A DNA stretch of 64,000 bases from Duganella radicis (GTDB taxonomy: Bacteria; Pseudomonadota; Gammaproteobacteria; Burkholderiales; Burkholderiaceae_D), in contig NZ_WNKY01000020.1 in NCBI RefSeq assembly GCF_009720825.1, forward strand, positions 39,729 to 103,728. Direction: 5' to 3'. Each line of letters opens with the position of its first letter. Position 1 is the first letter of the stretch. Under the pieces are notes generated by a model that was given only the letters and a program-made list of their open reading frames with translations, was not told the origin of the DNA and did no database searches. Below, in pieces: positions 1 through 9,206 of this stretch. Position numbers and translations under genes: made by a program.

Positions 1-242
1 GCTTTTTCCAGCGACTTGTCGTCGAACTCATTGACGGTGGCCGTGCCCTGCTTCTTGCCGAAGGCGACCGACACCACCAGCTGGGTATCTTCAATCAGGC
101 CGGCGGTGGACACGGCGTTGCGCGCGTAGCGGATATTGCCCTTGCGGCTGCCATTGATCGACACTTCGCATTGATCGGCCTTGGTCAGCGCCAGCACTTT
201 GTCGCTGATACGCTTGGTGTCTTCTTGACTCAGGAATTTCAT
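1..242 (-). CDS. TldE/PmbA-like metalloprotease-family protein, 3' part cut by window edge
   Basis: The first 80 residues of a protein are visible, starting MKFLSQEDTKRISDKVLALT; the rest lies beyond base 1. The ATG follows a GGAGAG ribosome site. The segment resembles the N-terminal domain of the TldD/PmbA (TldE) family, including the stretch SINGSRKGNIRYARN. It starts 18 bp after the stop of the TldD-like gene, in the same direction, so the two are probably co-transcribed. In characterised pairs TldD supplies the metal site and TldE the partner subunit. The metal-site region of this protein is outside the window, so the TldE role is inferred from its position. Confidence 0.75.
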   Translation of the reverse strand, partial: MKFLSQEDTKRISDKVLALTKADQCEVSINGSRKGNIRYARNAVSTAGLIEDTQLVVSVAFGKKQGTATVNEFDDKSLEK

Positions 243-260
243 CTTATCTCTCTCCAGGGC

Positions 261-1898
261 TTAGCCGATTTTGCGGGCGGTGTTGATCACGTTGATGCCG
301 TTGAAGCGCGTGGTGGACGCGCCGTGCGAAACGATGGACACTTGCGGCGGCTGGCCCTTGCCGTCGAAGAAGGAGCCGCCCATGCGCCAATCGCGCTCGT
401 CGCAGATGCCCAAGCAGGCATTCCAGAATTCCTGGGTGTTGGATTGGTAGGCCACGTCTTCCAGCTGCTGGCCGATCTTGCCGTTCTTGATTTCGTAGAA
501 CAGCTGGCCGCCGAACTGGAAGTTGTAGCGCTGCTGGTCGATCGAGAACGAACCGTCGCCCACGATGTAGATGCCCTTCTTGACGTCCTTGATCATTTCG
601 TCCGGCGTCATGCGCTTCTTGCCGGCCTTGAGCGAAACGTTGGGCATGCGCTGGAACTGCACATTGGCCCAGTTGTCCGCATACGAGCAGCCGTGCGATT
701 CTTTTTCGCCGATGATGTGGGCCTGGTCGCGGGTGGCCTGGTAGTTGACCAGGATGCCGTCCTTGATGATGTCCCAGTTCTTGCACTTGACGCCTTCGTC
801 GTCGTAGCCGACCGCGCCCAGCGAGCCGGGGGTGGTCTTGTCGGCCACGATGTTGACCAGCTCCGAGCCGTACTTGAAGGACTTGGTCTGCCATTTATCG
901 AGCGTGGCGAAGCTGGTGCCGGCGTAGTTGGCCTCGTAGCCCAGCACGCGATCCAGCTCGGTCGGGTGGCCCACCGATTCGTGGATGGTCAGCCACAGGT
1001 GTTCCGGCGTCAGCACCAGGTCGTACTTGCCCGGTTCGACCGACTTGGCTTTCAGCTTGGCCTTGGCCTGCTTGCCGGCCAGGCGCGCGTCCTCGATCAG
1101 GTCGTACGATTTGGTGTACAGCGTGGTGACGCCGCCGGCCGCTTGCAGCTTGTGCTCGGGGCGCGCGTCCAGGTATTCATAGCCCATGCCGACCGGCGCC
1201 GACAGGCCCTGGCGGGTGCGGAACTTGTTTTCCTTCTTGTCGACGGCGGTGGCGAAGAACGGCATCCACAGGCGATGGATATCCTGGTCGATGTAGGAAC
1301 CGTCGGTGGAGGCGAAGTACTTCTGCTGGTTGACCTGGAACAGCAGCGATTGCATGAAGCTGGCGCCGCCTTCCATGCCGGCCTTGTTGGCGGCGATCAG
1401 CAGGTCGGCCTTGTCCTTGATGGCGACCGTGCGCCAGTCCTTGACGATCGGCGTGGCCCACGCCACCTCGCCCACGCCCTTCACCGGCGCCAGGATCAGC
1501 GGTTCGGTTTGCAGCTTGGCGTTGGCCTTGGCGATGGCCACGGCCTGGCGCGCGGCGGCGGCCACGCCGTCCGGGGTCATGTCGTTGGTGGCGGCAAAGC
1601 CGTAGGCGCCGCCGGCGATCACGCGCACGCCGACGCCGGCCGATTCGGTGTTGACCACGTTCTCGACGTTGAGGTCGCGCGTGGTGAGGAACTGGTTCAG
1701 GTAGCGGCCGATGCGCACGTCGCAGTACGAGGCGCCCGCCTGCGTGGCCGCGCCCATGGCGGTATCGGCCAGCGCCTTCTTGAATTTCACATCCACCGGC
1801 TTGAGCAGTTCTTCCGCCGCGATCGCGCGGCCGAACGCGGGCAGCAGCATCGTGCCCAGAGCCAGACTACTGATATTGAGGAATGCACGTCGTTCCAT
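261..1898 (-). CDS. TldD-family metallopeptidase with a twin-arginine signal
   Basis: A 545-residue protein. I start it at MERRAFLNISSLALG because GGAGAG sits just upstream; a longer frame begins 12 codons earlier without such a site. The metal-binding HExxxH of the TldD family is present as HESVGH at about residues 306-311. The N-terminus reads like a Tat signal (ERRAFLN, then a hydrophobic stretch ending AIAA), which suggests export of the folded metalloenzyme. Classic TldD is cytosolic, so this looks like the secreted branch of the family. It is followed by a TldE-like partner. The substrate is unknown; family members degrade peptides. Confidence 0.85.
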   Translation of the reverse strand: MERRAFLNISSLALGTMLLPAFGRAIAAEELLKPVDVKFKKALADTAMGAATQAGASYCDVRIGRYLNQFLTTRDLNVENVVNTESAGVGVRVIAGGAYGFAATNDMTPDGVAAAARQAVAIAKANAKLQTEPLILAPVKGVGEVAWATPIVKDWRTVAIKDKADLLIAANKAGMEGGASFMQSLLFQVNQQKYFASTDGSYIDQDIHRLWMPFFATAVDKKENKFRTRQGLSAPVGMGYEYLDARPEHKLQAAGGVTTLYTKSYDLIEDARLAGKQAKAKLKAKSVEPGKYDLVLTPEHLWLTIHESVGHPTELDRVLGYEANYAGTSFATLDKWQTKSFKYGSELVNIVADKTTPGSLGAVGYDDEGVKCKNWDIIKDGILVNYQATRDQAHIIGEKESHGCSYADNWANVQFQRMPNVSLKAGKKRMTPDEMIKDVKKGIYIVGDGSFSIDQQRYNFQFGGQLFYEIKNGKIGQQLEDVAYQSNTQEFWNACLGICDERDWRMGGSFFDGKGQPPQVSIVSHGASTTRFNGINVINTARKIG

Positions 1899-2051
1899 GT
1901 TCTCTCCAACGTTGTATGTGGGCCAGCCGCCCATGAGCTTCTTTTATATTGTTACTTTACGTTACATCAGAATATCTGTTGCCGCCCGGAGCGGATTGCA
2001 AAATGTATGCCAACCAACAATGTTGTGCAAGTGCCTGTTTTTCGGGTGCGA

Positions 2052-2092
2052 GTGTCCGCTTCGGTGTCCGCGCGGTGTCCGCCGGGTGTCCG
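2052..2092. repeat. Four short direct repeats GTGTCCG, 11-12 bp apart
   Basis: GTGTCCG occurs at 2052, 2064, 2075 and 2086, a spacing of 12, 11 and 11 bp. The array lies between the divergent TldD-like and methyltransferase genes, about 100 bp upstream of the latter. The near-helical spacing could mark a protein-binding array, but simple tandem duplication explains it too. Confidence 0.5.
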
Positions 2093-2188
2093 CGCACAGG
2101 GCCGGTGCGTGGACGTTCATTTTGCTTGACCTCGTGACAAGCTTGGCCGATGATCGTCGCGCCCATCCAACAAAACAGGAGACTGTGC

Positions 2189-3001
2189 ATGAAACGATAC
2201 GTACTGGCCGCACTGGCCACCACGATGATGTTCGGCGCGACCGGCGCCGTGCAGGCCGACGATGCGTTGAAGGCGGCCATCGCCGCCCCGTCGCGCACGC
2301 CGGACAATGTGAAGCGCGACGTTTACCGTCATCCGTATGAAACCCTGTCGTTCTTCGGCATCAAGCCGAACATGACGGTGGTGGAACTGTCGCCGGGTGG
2401 CGGCTGGTACACCGAAATCCTGGCGCCCTACCTGCGTGCCAACGGCAAGCTGATCACCGGCGGCAGCGACCTGGCCTCGCCCAACGAGAACGAGCGCAAG
2501 AGCGCGGAGCGCTGGCTGGCGCGACTGAGCGCCAAGCCGGAGGTGTACAACAAGGTGGCCATCGGCGTGTTCTCGCCGGGCCGCAAATACGAACTGGCGC
2601 CGCCCAACAGCGTCGACATGGTGGTCACCTTCCGCAACATCCACAACTGGATTCCGCTCGGCCCGGAAAAGATGAAGGACTTGTTCGGCAACCTGTACAC
2701 GGTGCTGAAGCCGGGCGGGGTGCTGGGCATCGAGGAGCACCGCCTGCCGGTCGCGAAGGCCCAGGATGAGAAGGCCAGCACCGGCTATATGCACGAGCAG
2801 TACGTGATCAAGTTGGCGGAGGCGGCCGGCTTCAAGTTCGCCGGCAAGTCGGAGGTCAACGCCAATCCGAAAGACACGGCCGATCACAAGAACGGCGTGT
2901 GGGCGCTGCCGCCGACCTACACCAACGGCGATGAAGACCGCGCCAAATACCAGGCCATCGGCGAGAGCGACCGCATGACGCTCAAGTTCGTCAAGCCTTG
3001 A
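2189..3001 (+). CDS. Exported class I SAM-dependent methyltransferase-like protein
   Basis: A 270-residue protein. The chosen ATG has a CAGGAGA site at 2176-2182, and it opens with a typical Sec signal (MKRYVLAALATTMMFGATGA, then VQA). The mature part shows a Rossmann methyltransferase motif I, VELSPGGGWYTE, and later the stretch VTFRNIHNWIP followed by LKPGGVLGIEEHR, matching class I methyltransferases of the COG4798 type. A signal peptide on a SAM-dependent fold is odd because SAM is cytosolic; either the domain works on something else outside or it is not catalytic. It is divergent from the TldD-like gene and its stop abuts the convergent MCP gene. The methyl acceptor is unknown. Confidence 0.8.
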   Translation: MKRYVLAALATTMMFGATGAVQADDALKAAIAAPSRTPDNVKRDVYRHPYETLSFFGIKPNMTVVELSPGGGWYTEILAPYLRANGKLITGGSDLASPNENERKSAERWLARLSAKPEVYNKVAIGVFSPGRKYELAPPNSVDMVVTFRNIHNWIPLGPEKMKDLFGNLYTVLKPGGVLGIEEHRLPVAKAQDEKASTGYMHEQYVIKLAEAAGFKFAGKSEVNANPKDTADHKNGVWALPPTYTNGDEDRAKYQAIGESDRMTLKFVKP

Positions 3002-4477
3002 TCAGAAACGCGTGAACTTGGTTTCGTCCGGCGCGCCGTCGGACGCCAGACCGATGTTGCGCGCCGGGCGGCTGCTGGCGGCGGGCTTGAGCAGCGCCGG
3101 CCGCCGCGCCGCCACCCGTGGCCCTTCGTCGGTCGCATACTGGCGGAACACCGCCATCAGGCGCCGCAGCTGATCGGCCTGCGCGCTCATCTCTTCCGCC
3201 GTCGCCGCCAGCTCTTCCGAACTGGCCGCGTTCACCTGCGTGGTCTCGCTCAGCTGGACCACCGCGCTGTTGATCTGCCGCACGCCGGAACTCTGCTCTT
3301 CCGAGGCCGCCGTGATCTCCTGCACCAGCTCCGAGGTCTTGCGGATGTTCGGCGCCAGCTGGTCGAACATGGCGCCGGCCTGCTCGGCCAGCTTGACGCT
3401 GTCGGCCGCCACTTCGCCGATTTCCTGCGCCGCCACCTGGCTGCGCTCGGCCAGCTTGCGCACCTCGGCCGCCACCACCGCGAAGCCCTTGCCATGCTCG
3501 CCCGCGCGCGCCGCCTCGATGGCCGCGTTCAGCGCCAGCAGATTGGTCTGGTAGGCGATATCGTCGATGATGCCGATCTTGCCGGCGATCTGCTTCATGG
3601 CCGAGGCGGTGTCCTTGACTACCTCACCGCCGCGCGCCGCGTCCAGCGCGGCTTGCGCCGCCATGCCGTCGGTGATCTTGGCGTTCTCGGTGTTCTGGGC
3701 GATCGACGCCGTCATCTGCTCGATCGAGGCGCTGGTTTCCTCCACCCCGGCGGCCTGCTCGCTGGCCGCCTGCGACAGCGACTGCGCGGTGGCGCTGACT
3801 TCCTGCGAGGCGCTGGACAGGCTGCTCACCACCAGCTGCACGTCGCGCACGATGCCCGACAGGCTGCGCGTCAGCCACACCGCCAGCACGCAGCCGAGGA
3901 CGGCGATCACCACGTCCACGCCCAGTATCATTTGCTTGGCCGAATTGGCGACGTCCGACATGGCGTCCGATTCTTTTTTGGTCTCGGCGTCGTTCACCTT
4001 GAGCAGCTTGCGGAAGGCACCGGCGATGGCCTCGTCGGCGCCCTTGATGTTCTTGTCCATCTCCAGCGCCGTCATGCCCTTCTCGCGCATGGCTTCCAGT
4101 TCCGACATGCTGTGCTCATAGCTCTTGACGCCGGCCTGCACCTCGCCCAGCAGTGCCTGTTCCTCGGCCGACAGCGGCCCGGCGTCGCGGTAGGCCGCCA
4201 TCTCTTTGTCTATGACAGCCAGCTCGCTGCGGAACTGGGCATTGCTGTCCGCACCGCGCAGGATGTAATTCTTGAAGTGGCGCACCGCGCGCCCGTGGGC
4301 CGTCACGCCTTCCAGCACGGCGTTCTTGCGCGCCAGCGTGACGGTTTCAAAGTCCGTCCAGTGATCGTGCAGCGACGTCAGTTTCGCAAACGCGATCACG
4401 CCCAGCACCACCACCAGCAGCACAATGCCGCCAAAGCCGGCATGCAGCCGAGTCTCCATTTTCATTCGATTGAGCAT
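3002..4477 (-). CDS. Methyl-accepting chemotaxis protein
   Basis: A 491-residue receptor starting MLNRMKMETRLHAGFGG after an AGGAGGA site. It has one membrane helix near residues 15-35, a predicted four-helix-bundle sensor of about 150 residues (four conserved-length helices, 4HB_MCP-like), and a second helix near 180-200 followed by a short linker. The cytoplasmic signalling hairpin has the conserved tip IDDIAYQTNLLALNAAIEAA. The C-terminus ends PDETKFTRF, a tail shared with the other receptors of this locus. It is the last gene of the chemotaxis locus. The ligand is unknown. Confidence 0.93.
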   Translation of the reverse strand: MLNRMKMETRLHAGFGGIVLLVVVLGVIAFAKLTSLHDHWTDFETVTLARKNAVLEGVTAHGRAVRHFKNYILRGADSNAQFRSELAVIDKEMAAYRDAGPLSAEEQALLGEVQAGVKSYEHSMSELEAMREKGMTALEMDKNIKGADEAIAGAFRKLLKVNDAETKKESDAMSDVANSAKQMILGVDVVIAVLGCVLAVWLTRSLSGIVRDVQLVVSSLSSASQEVSATAQSLSQAASEQAAGVEETSASIEQMTASIAQNTENAKITDGMAAQAALDAARGGEVVKDTASAMKQIAGKIGIIDDIAYQTNLLALNAAIEAARAGEHGKGFAVVAAEVRKLAERSQVAAQEIGEVAADSVKLAEQAGAMFDQLAPNIRKTSELVQEITAASEEQSSGVRQINSAVVQLSETTQVNAASSEELAATAEEMSAQADQLRRLMAVFRQYATDEGPRVAARRPALLKPAASSRPARNIGLASDGAPDETKFTRF

Positions 4478-4534
4478 GGCGAGTCCTCCTGCATGCCATT
4501 GTGAACCTTTATTGCGGCATAATTCTCACCAAAA

Positions 4535-5275
4535 CTAACGGTGCAGCCATTGCCTGGTCAGGCGCGCGAATGTGCCGTCCTGTTTCATGCTGTCGAGCGC
4601 ATGGCGCCATGGCGCCAGCTGCGCTTCCGGTGTGTCTGGCGGGAAGGTCAGGTAGCTCTGGGTGCTCATCAGCGACAGCACCGGCACCACAGTACCCGGC
4701 GCCACCTTGGCCTGCGCCAGCAGGGCCGGCAACTGTTCGCTGTCGGTCACCATGGCCTGGCGGCGGCCGGCCAGCAGCATGGTCAACATGGTGCGCGAAG
4801 TGCCGACCGGCTCCAGATTGGTGAAGCCGGCCCGCTCCAGATATTCATAGGAATAGAAGGCGCGCGGCAGCAGGATGCCGTCCAGCTTGCGCGCATCGTC
4901 CAGCGTTTGCAGGCGCAGGCCGGTGCTGCGCAGCGCATACAGATAGGTGTGGGTTTCCATCACCGGCCCCACCCACTTGAACAAAGCCTCGCGCGCGGGC
5001 GTGCGCTTGGGGCAGGCCAGCATCACGTTCTCGCCGGCCATGGCGGTGCGGTAGGCGCGCACCCAGGGCACCACTTCAATCGGCGTGCGGTCGCCGATGC
5101 GGCGCTGGATTTCCTTGACGATTTCGGCGCAAAAGCCGGTGGTCACGCCATCGCGCACGAAGAACAGCGGCACCGCATCCGAGCCGAGGATGCGCAACGG
5201 TCCGCGCGCCGCCGCAGGCCGCGGCGCCACCGATGTTGCCAGCAGCAAAGCCACGGCCCAGGTCTTCCAACCCAT
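4535..5275 (-). CDS. Periplasmic amino-acid-type solute-binding protein (SBP_bac_3-like)
   Basis: A 246-residue protein with a signal peptide (MGWKTWAVALLLATSV, cleavage near AAA). The fold is recognised from RILGSDAVPLFF at the start of the mature part, FCAEIVKEIQRRIG, and the closing helix QDGTFARLTRQWL typical of family 3 extracellular binding proteins. No permease or ATPase genes are adjacent; the neighbours on both sides are chemoreceptors. A plausible role is presenting a ligand to one of these receptors rather than feeding an ABC transporter. That is inference from position only. Confidence 0.8.
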   Translation of the reverse strand: MGWKTWAVALLLATSVAPRPAAARGPLRILGSDAVPLFFVRDGVTTGFCAEIVKEIQRRIGDRTPIEVVPWVRAYRTAMAGENVMLACPKRTPAREALFKWVGPVMETHTYLYALRSTGLRLQTLDDARKLDGILLPRAFYSYEYLERAGFTNLEPVGTSRTMLTMLLAGRRQAMVTDSEQLPALLAQAKVAPGTVVPVLSLMSTQSYLTFPPDTPEAQLAPWRHALDSMKQDGTFARLTRQWLHR

Positions 5276-5284
5276 TACGCATCC

Positions 5285-6961
5285 TCAGAATTTGCTGAAA
5301 TTGGCCTCATCCGGGTCGCTCATGTCCGCCATGCGGCGGCTGGTCGCGATGCCGGCCAGGCGCGCGGCACGGGCCGGCTTGCGCTGCGGCGGCGTGTAAG
5401 ACTGATAGCCCGCCCCGGCCAGCTTGAAGAAGGACATGGCCTGTTGCAGCTGCTCGGCCTGGCTGCTCATTTCTTCCGCCGTGGCCGCCAGCTCCTCCGA
5501 ACTGGAGGCGTTCTGCTGGGTGGTCTGGCTCAGCTGGGTGACGGCGGCGTTGATCTGGCCGACGCCGGCCGATTGCTCTTCCGAGGAGGCGGTGATTTCC
5601 TGCACCAGGTTGGAGGTGCGGCGGATGTTCGGCACCATGGCGTCCAATAGGTTGCCGGCCTTCTCCGCCAGCTCGACGCTGCTGCTGGCGACCTGCTCGA
5701 TTTCCTGCGCCGCCACCTGGCTGCGCTCGGCCAGCTTGCGCACCTCGGCCGCCACCACCGCGAAGCCCTTGCCATGCTCGCCGGCGCGCGCCGCCTCGAT
5801 CGCCGCATTCAGCGCCAGCAGGTTGGTCTGGTAGGCGATGTCGTCGATGATGCTGATCTTCTTGGCGATCTGCTGCATCGCCGCCACGGTCGACTTGACC
5901 GCCTCGCCGCCCTCCTGCGCCTCCAGCGCCGCCTTGCTGGCGATGCCGTCGGTGACCTTGGCGTTTTCGGTGTTCTGCGCGATCGAGGCCGTCATCTGCT
6001 CGACCGAGGCGCTGGTCTGCTCGGTGCCGGCGGCCTGCTCGCTGGCGGCCTGCGACAGCGATTGCGCGGTGGCGCTGACTTGCTCCGACGCCGCCGCCAG
6101 CGACTCGGCGCCATTGTTGACTTCCTCCACCACGCGCGACAGCTTTTCAATCATGCCCTGCATCGCCGCCAGCAGGCTGGTGCTGTCACCCGGCTTGAGC
6201 CGGACCTCGGTGCGCAGGTCACCGTCCGCCACCTGGCGCACGATGTCGGCCGCGTAGGACGGGTCGCCGCCCAGCTGCTTCATGATGTCGCGCAGGATCA
6301 GCAGGCCCAGCGCCACCAGCAGCGCCAGCGCCACCACCGAGGCGGTGATCATGCGCGAGGTGGCGGCGGCCGAGGCGGCGTCGGCGTCCTTGACGGCGTC
6401 GTCGCCGTACTGGACGTTCATCTCGACCAGCTTGTCGAGATTGGCCTCCACCTCGTGGAAGGCGGTGCGGTTGTCGCTCAGGCTGGCGTGCAGCGCCACG
6501 AACAGCTCCTTGCGCCTGGCCAGCTCCGCGTTCTGGATCTGGGTCAGCAGGCCGCCGAACTCCTCATCCTTGCGGCGCCAGGTTTCCCACGCCTTGACGA
6601 AGGTTTTCCACACCGCCGCCTCGTCGGCGGTTTGCGGCAGCGGCTCGTAGATTTTCCAGGCCTTGTCGATCTCGCCGAAGATCTCGGCGCGGCGCTTGAT
6701 CTGCTGCCCGATCTCGGCCAGGTTGTCCGGGTACAGCGCCAGCGCGTCGGCCGCGCGGTTGGCCGAGCGGATGCCGGTCTTGCCTTCATTGATGGCCATC
6801 AGCGCCTGCACCGAGGGCATGCGGTTCCTGCCGATTTCCGCCAGCATGTCGCCTTGTTTTTTCAATCCCTGGAAGCTGATCAGCACCACCAGCAGCAGCG
6901 CCAGCACCGCCGCCCCGATCAGGGTCAGGAGCTTGGTCCGGACGGTTATGTTTGCAAACAT
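5285..6961 (-). CDS. Methyl-accepting chemotaxis protein (tandem copy A)
   Basis: A 558-residue receptor: membrane helix near residues 10-30, a periplasmic four-helix-type sensor with KAWKIYEPLPQT, a second helix near 205-225, HAMP (LGGDPSYAADIVRQVADGDL) and the signalling hairpin with IDDIAYQTNLLALNAAIEAA. The C-terminus ends DPDEANFSKF. It is very similar over its whole length to the receptor at 7502-9181. The signalling halves are almost the same, while the sensor halves differ clearly. This fits tandem duplication with the sensor diverging and the output domain conserved or homogenised. Only a cheW gene lies between the two copies. Confidence 0.95.
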   Translation of the reverse strand: MFANITVRTKLLTLIGAAVLALLLVVLISFQGLKKQGDMLAEIGRNRMPSVQALMAINEGKTGIRSANRAADALALYPDNLAEIGQQIKRRAEIFGEIDKAWKIYEPLPQTADEAAVWKTFVKAWETWRRKDEEFGGLLTQIQNAELARRKELFVALHASLSDNRTAFHEVEANLDKLVEMNVQYGDDAVKDADAASAAATSRMITASVVALALLVALGLLILRDIMKQLGGDPSYAADIVRQVADGDLRTEVRLKPGDSTSLLAAMQGMIEKLSRVVEEVNNGAESLAAASEQVSATAQSLSQAASEQAAGTEQTSASVEQMTASIAQNTENAKVTDGIASKAALEAQEGGEAVKSTVAAMQQIAKKISIIDDIAYQTNLLALNAAIEAARAGEHGKGFAVVAAEVRKLAERSQVAAQEIEQVASSSVELAEKAGNLLDAMVPNIRRTSNLVQEITASSEEQSAGVGQINAAVTQLSQTTQQNASSSEELAATAEEMSSQAEQLQQAMSFFKLAGAGYQSYTPPQRKPARAARLAGIATSRRMADMSDPDEANFSKF

Positions 6962-6970
6962 GATGTCTCC

Positions 6971-7483
6971 TCAAGGGATGTGCGCGACGAATTCCTGCAA
7001 GTGCAAGGTCGAAACCACATGCTGCACGTTCAGCAGCAGCACAAAGCGGCCGTTGACCTTGCCGATGCCGTGCAACAGGTCGGCCCTGACGGCGCCAAAG
7101 CGCGGCGCCGGCTCGATCTCGGCGGCCGGAATATCCAGCACCGCGTTGACGGCGTCGACCAGGATGCCGATCACGAACGGCCCCTCGTCGCCGGCCACCT
7201 CCACCACGACGATGCAGGTGCGCTTGCCGATCGGCGAGGGTGCGCGTTCCAGCCGCCGCGCCAGGTCCAGCACCGGCACCGCGGTGCCGCGCAGATTGAT
7301 CACGCCGCAGATCGAGGGCGGCATCTGCGGCACCGGCGTGACACCGGCATATTCCAGGATCTCGCGCACGGACAGGATGCCCATGGCGAACATGTCCTGC
7401 CCCAGCATGAAGCTCAGGTATTGCGCCGGCGCCTGCTGCGGCGGCGCGGATTCCGATGGCTCGGCGACGGTCAGGCTGCTCAT
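6971..7483 (-). CDS. cheW: CheW adaptor protein (between the two related receptors)
   Basis: A 170-residue CheW-domain protein. The conserved pattern is present: YLSFMLGQDMFAMGILSVRE, then the hallmark ICGVINLRGTAVPVLDLA. CheW joins receptor signalling domains to CheA. This is the second cheW in the locus; the other sits directly after cheA. Its position between two related receptors suggests it was carried along with the receptor duplication or is dedicated to these receptors. It starts 18 bp after the stop of the upstream receptor. Confidence 0.95.
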   Translation of the reverse strand: MSSLTVAEPSESAPPQQAPAQYLSFMLGQDMFAMGILSVREILEYAGVTPVPQMPPSICGVINLRGTAVPVLDLARRLERAPSPIGKRTCIVVVEVAGDEGPFVIGILVDAVNAVLDIPAAEIEPAPRFGAVRADLLHGIGKVNGRFVLLLNVQHVVSTLHLQEFVAHIP

Positions 7484-7501
7484 GGCTTCACCTCTGACTG
7501 G

Positions 7502-9181
7502 CTAGAATTTGACGAAGTGCGACTCGTCCGGCTCGTGCATTTCCGGCATGCGGCGGTTGCCGCCACCGCTCGCCAGACGCGCGCCGCGCGGCGGCTTCTT
7601 CATCACCACCGGCGTACGCACCCCATGCGAGGCGCCGGCCAGCTTGAAGAAGGACATAGTCTGTTGCAGCTGCTCGGCCTGGCCGCTCATTTCTTCCGCC
7701 GTGGCCGCCAGCTCCTCCGAACTGGAGGCGTTCTGCTGTGTGGTCTGGCTCAGCTGGGTGACGGCGGCGTTGATCTGGCCGACGCCGGCCGACTGTTCTT
7801 CCGAGGCGGCGGTGATTTCCTGCACCAGGTTGGAGGTGCGGCGGATGTTCGGCACCATGGCGTCCAGCAGGTTGCCGGCCTTCTCCGCCAGCTCGACGCT
7901 GCTCGACGCCACCTGCTCGATTTCCTGCGCCGCCACCTGGCTGCGTTCGGCCAGCTTGCGCACCTCGGCCGCCACCACCGCGAAGCCCTTGCCGTGCTCG
8001 CCGGCGCGCGCCGCCTCGATCGCCGCGTTCAGCGCCAGCAGGTTGGTCTGGTAAGCGATGTCGTCGATGATGCTGATCTTCTTGGCGATCTGCTGCATCG
8101 CCGCCACGGTCGACTTGACCGCCTCGCCGCCTTCCTGCGCCTCCAGCGCCGCCTTGCTGGCGATGCCGTCGGTGACCTTGGCGTTTTCGGTGTTCTGCGC
8201 GATCGAGGCCGTCATCTGCTCGACCGAGGCGCTGGTTTCCTCGGTGCCGGCGGCCTGCTCGCTGGCGGCCTGCGACAGCGACTGCGCGGTGGCGCTGACC
8301 TCCTCCGAGGCCGAGGCCAGCGCCTCGGCGCCGTTGTTCACTTCCTGCACCACGTGCGACAGCTTTTCGATCATGCCCTTCATGGCCGCCAGCAGGCTGC
8401 CGCTGTCGCCGGACTTGAGCTCGACCTCGATGCGCAGGTCGCCGTCCGCCACCTGGCGCACGATGTCGGCCGCGTAGGACGGGTCGCCGCCCAGCTGCTT
8501 CATGATGCCGTTCAGGATGAACAGCCCGATCACCACCAGCAGCGCCAGCGCCACGCCGGACGACAGGTACATCGAGCCGAGCGCCCTGGCCGAGGCGGCA
8601 TCGGCCGTCTTGACGGCGTCGTCGCCGTACTGCACGTTCATGTCGACCAGCTTGTTCAGGCTGGCCTCGGCCTCGCGGAAGGCGGCGCTGTTGTCCTTGA
8701 TGGCGGCGTGCATGCTGGCGAACAGCTCCTTGCGCCTGGCCGGCTCGGCGCGCACGATTTGGCCGGCGGTGTCGGTCAGCGCGGCGTCACGCTGCTTCCA
8801 GGCGTCCCACTGCTTGACGAAGCTACTCCACAGCGCCTCTTCCTCCCTGGTCTGTGGCAGCGGATCGTAAATTTTCCAGGCCTTGTCGATGCGCGCCCAC
8901 GCCTCCTGCTTGCGCTTGAGTTCGTGGCTGACACCGGCCACGTCGTCCGGATACACCGCCATGGCGTCGATCGCGCGGCTGGCCGAACGCAGCGCGGTCT
9001 GCCCCTCGCTGATGGCTTGCAGCGCCTGCACCGACGGCATGCGGTTCTTGCCGATTTCCGCCAGCATGTCGCTTTGGGTTTTCATGCCGGCAAAAGCGAT
9101 GAGTACCACCACCACCAGCGCGGCCACGGCCACCGCCAGCAACATCAAAATCTTGGTCCTGACCTGTAACGTCGAAAGCAT
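7502..9181 (-). CDS. Methyl-accepting chemotaxis protein (tandem copy B)
   Basis: A 559-residue receptor with the same plan as the copy at 5285-6961: membrane helix near residues 10-30, four-helix sensor containing KAWKIYDPLPQT, a second helix near 205-225, HAMP and signalling hairpin. Long stretches of the cytoplasmic half, including the tip, are identical in protein to copy A. The tail ends EPDESHFVKF. Changes concentrate in the periplasmic sensor. The gene follows the REC-EAL gene by about 25 bp. Confidence 0.95.
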   Translation of the reverse strand: MLSTLQVRTKILMLLAVAVAALVVVVLIAFAGMKTQSDMLAEIGKNRMPSVQALQAISEGQTALRSASRAIDAMAVYPDDVAGVSHELKRKQEAWARIDKAWKIYDPLPQTREEEALWSSFVKQWDAWKQRDAALTDTAGQIVRAEPARRKELFASMHAAIKDNSAAFREAEASLNKLVDMNVQYGDDAVKTADAASARALGSMYLSSGVALALLVVIGLFILNGIMKQLGGDPSYAADIVRQVADGDLRIEVELKSGDSGSLLAAMKGMIEKLSHVVQEVNNGAEALASASEEVSATAQSLSQAASEQAAGTEETSASVEQMTASIAQNTENAKVTDGIASKAALEAQEGGEAVKSTVAAMQQIAKKISIIDDIAYQTNLLALNAAIEAARAGEHGKGFAVVAAEVRKLAERSQVAAQEIEQVASSSVELAEKAGNLLDAMVPNIRRTSNLVQEITAASEEQSAGVGQINAAVTQLSQTTQQNASSSEELAATAEEMSGQAEQLQQTMSFFKLAGASHGVRTPVVMKKPPRGARLASGGGNRRMPEMHEPDESHFVKF

Positions 9182-9206
9182 GTATATCCCCTAGCTGTGG
9201 TTATGG

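Noticed and set aside
5774..9169. A long plus-strand open frame over the receptor genes
   Set aside because: It runs antisense to well-conserved receptor genes and encodes a low-complexity Arg/Leu/Gly/His-rich chain. Long antisense frames are common in high-G+C DNA.
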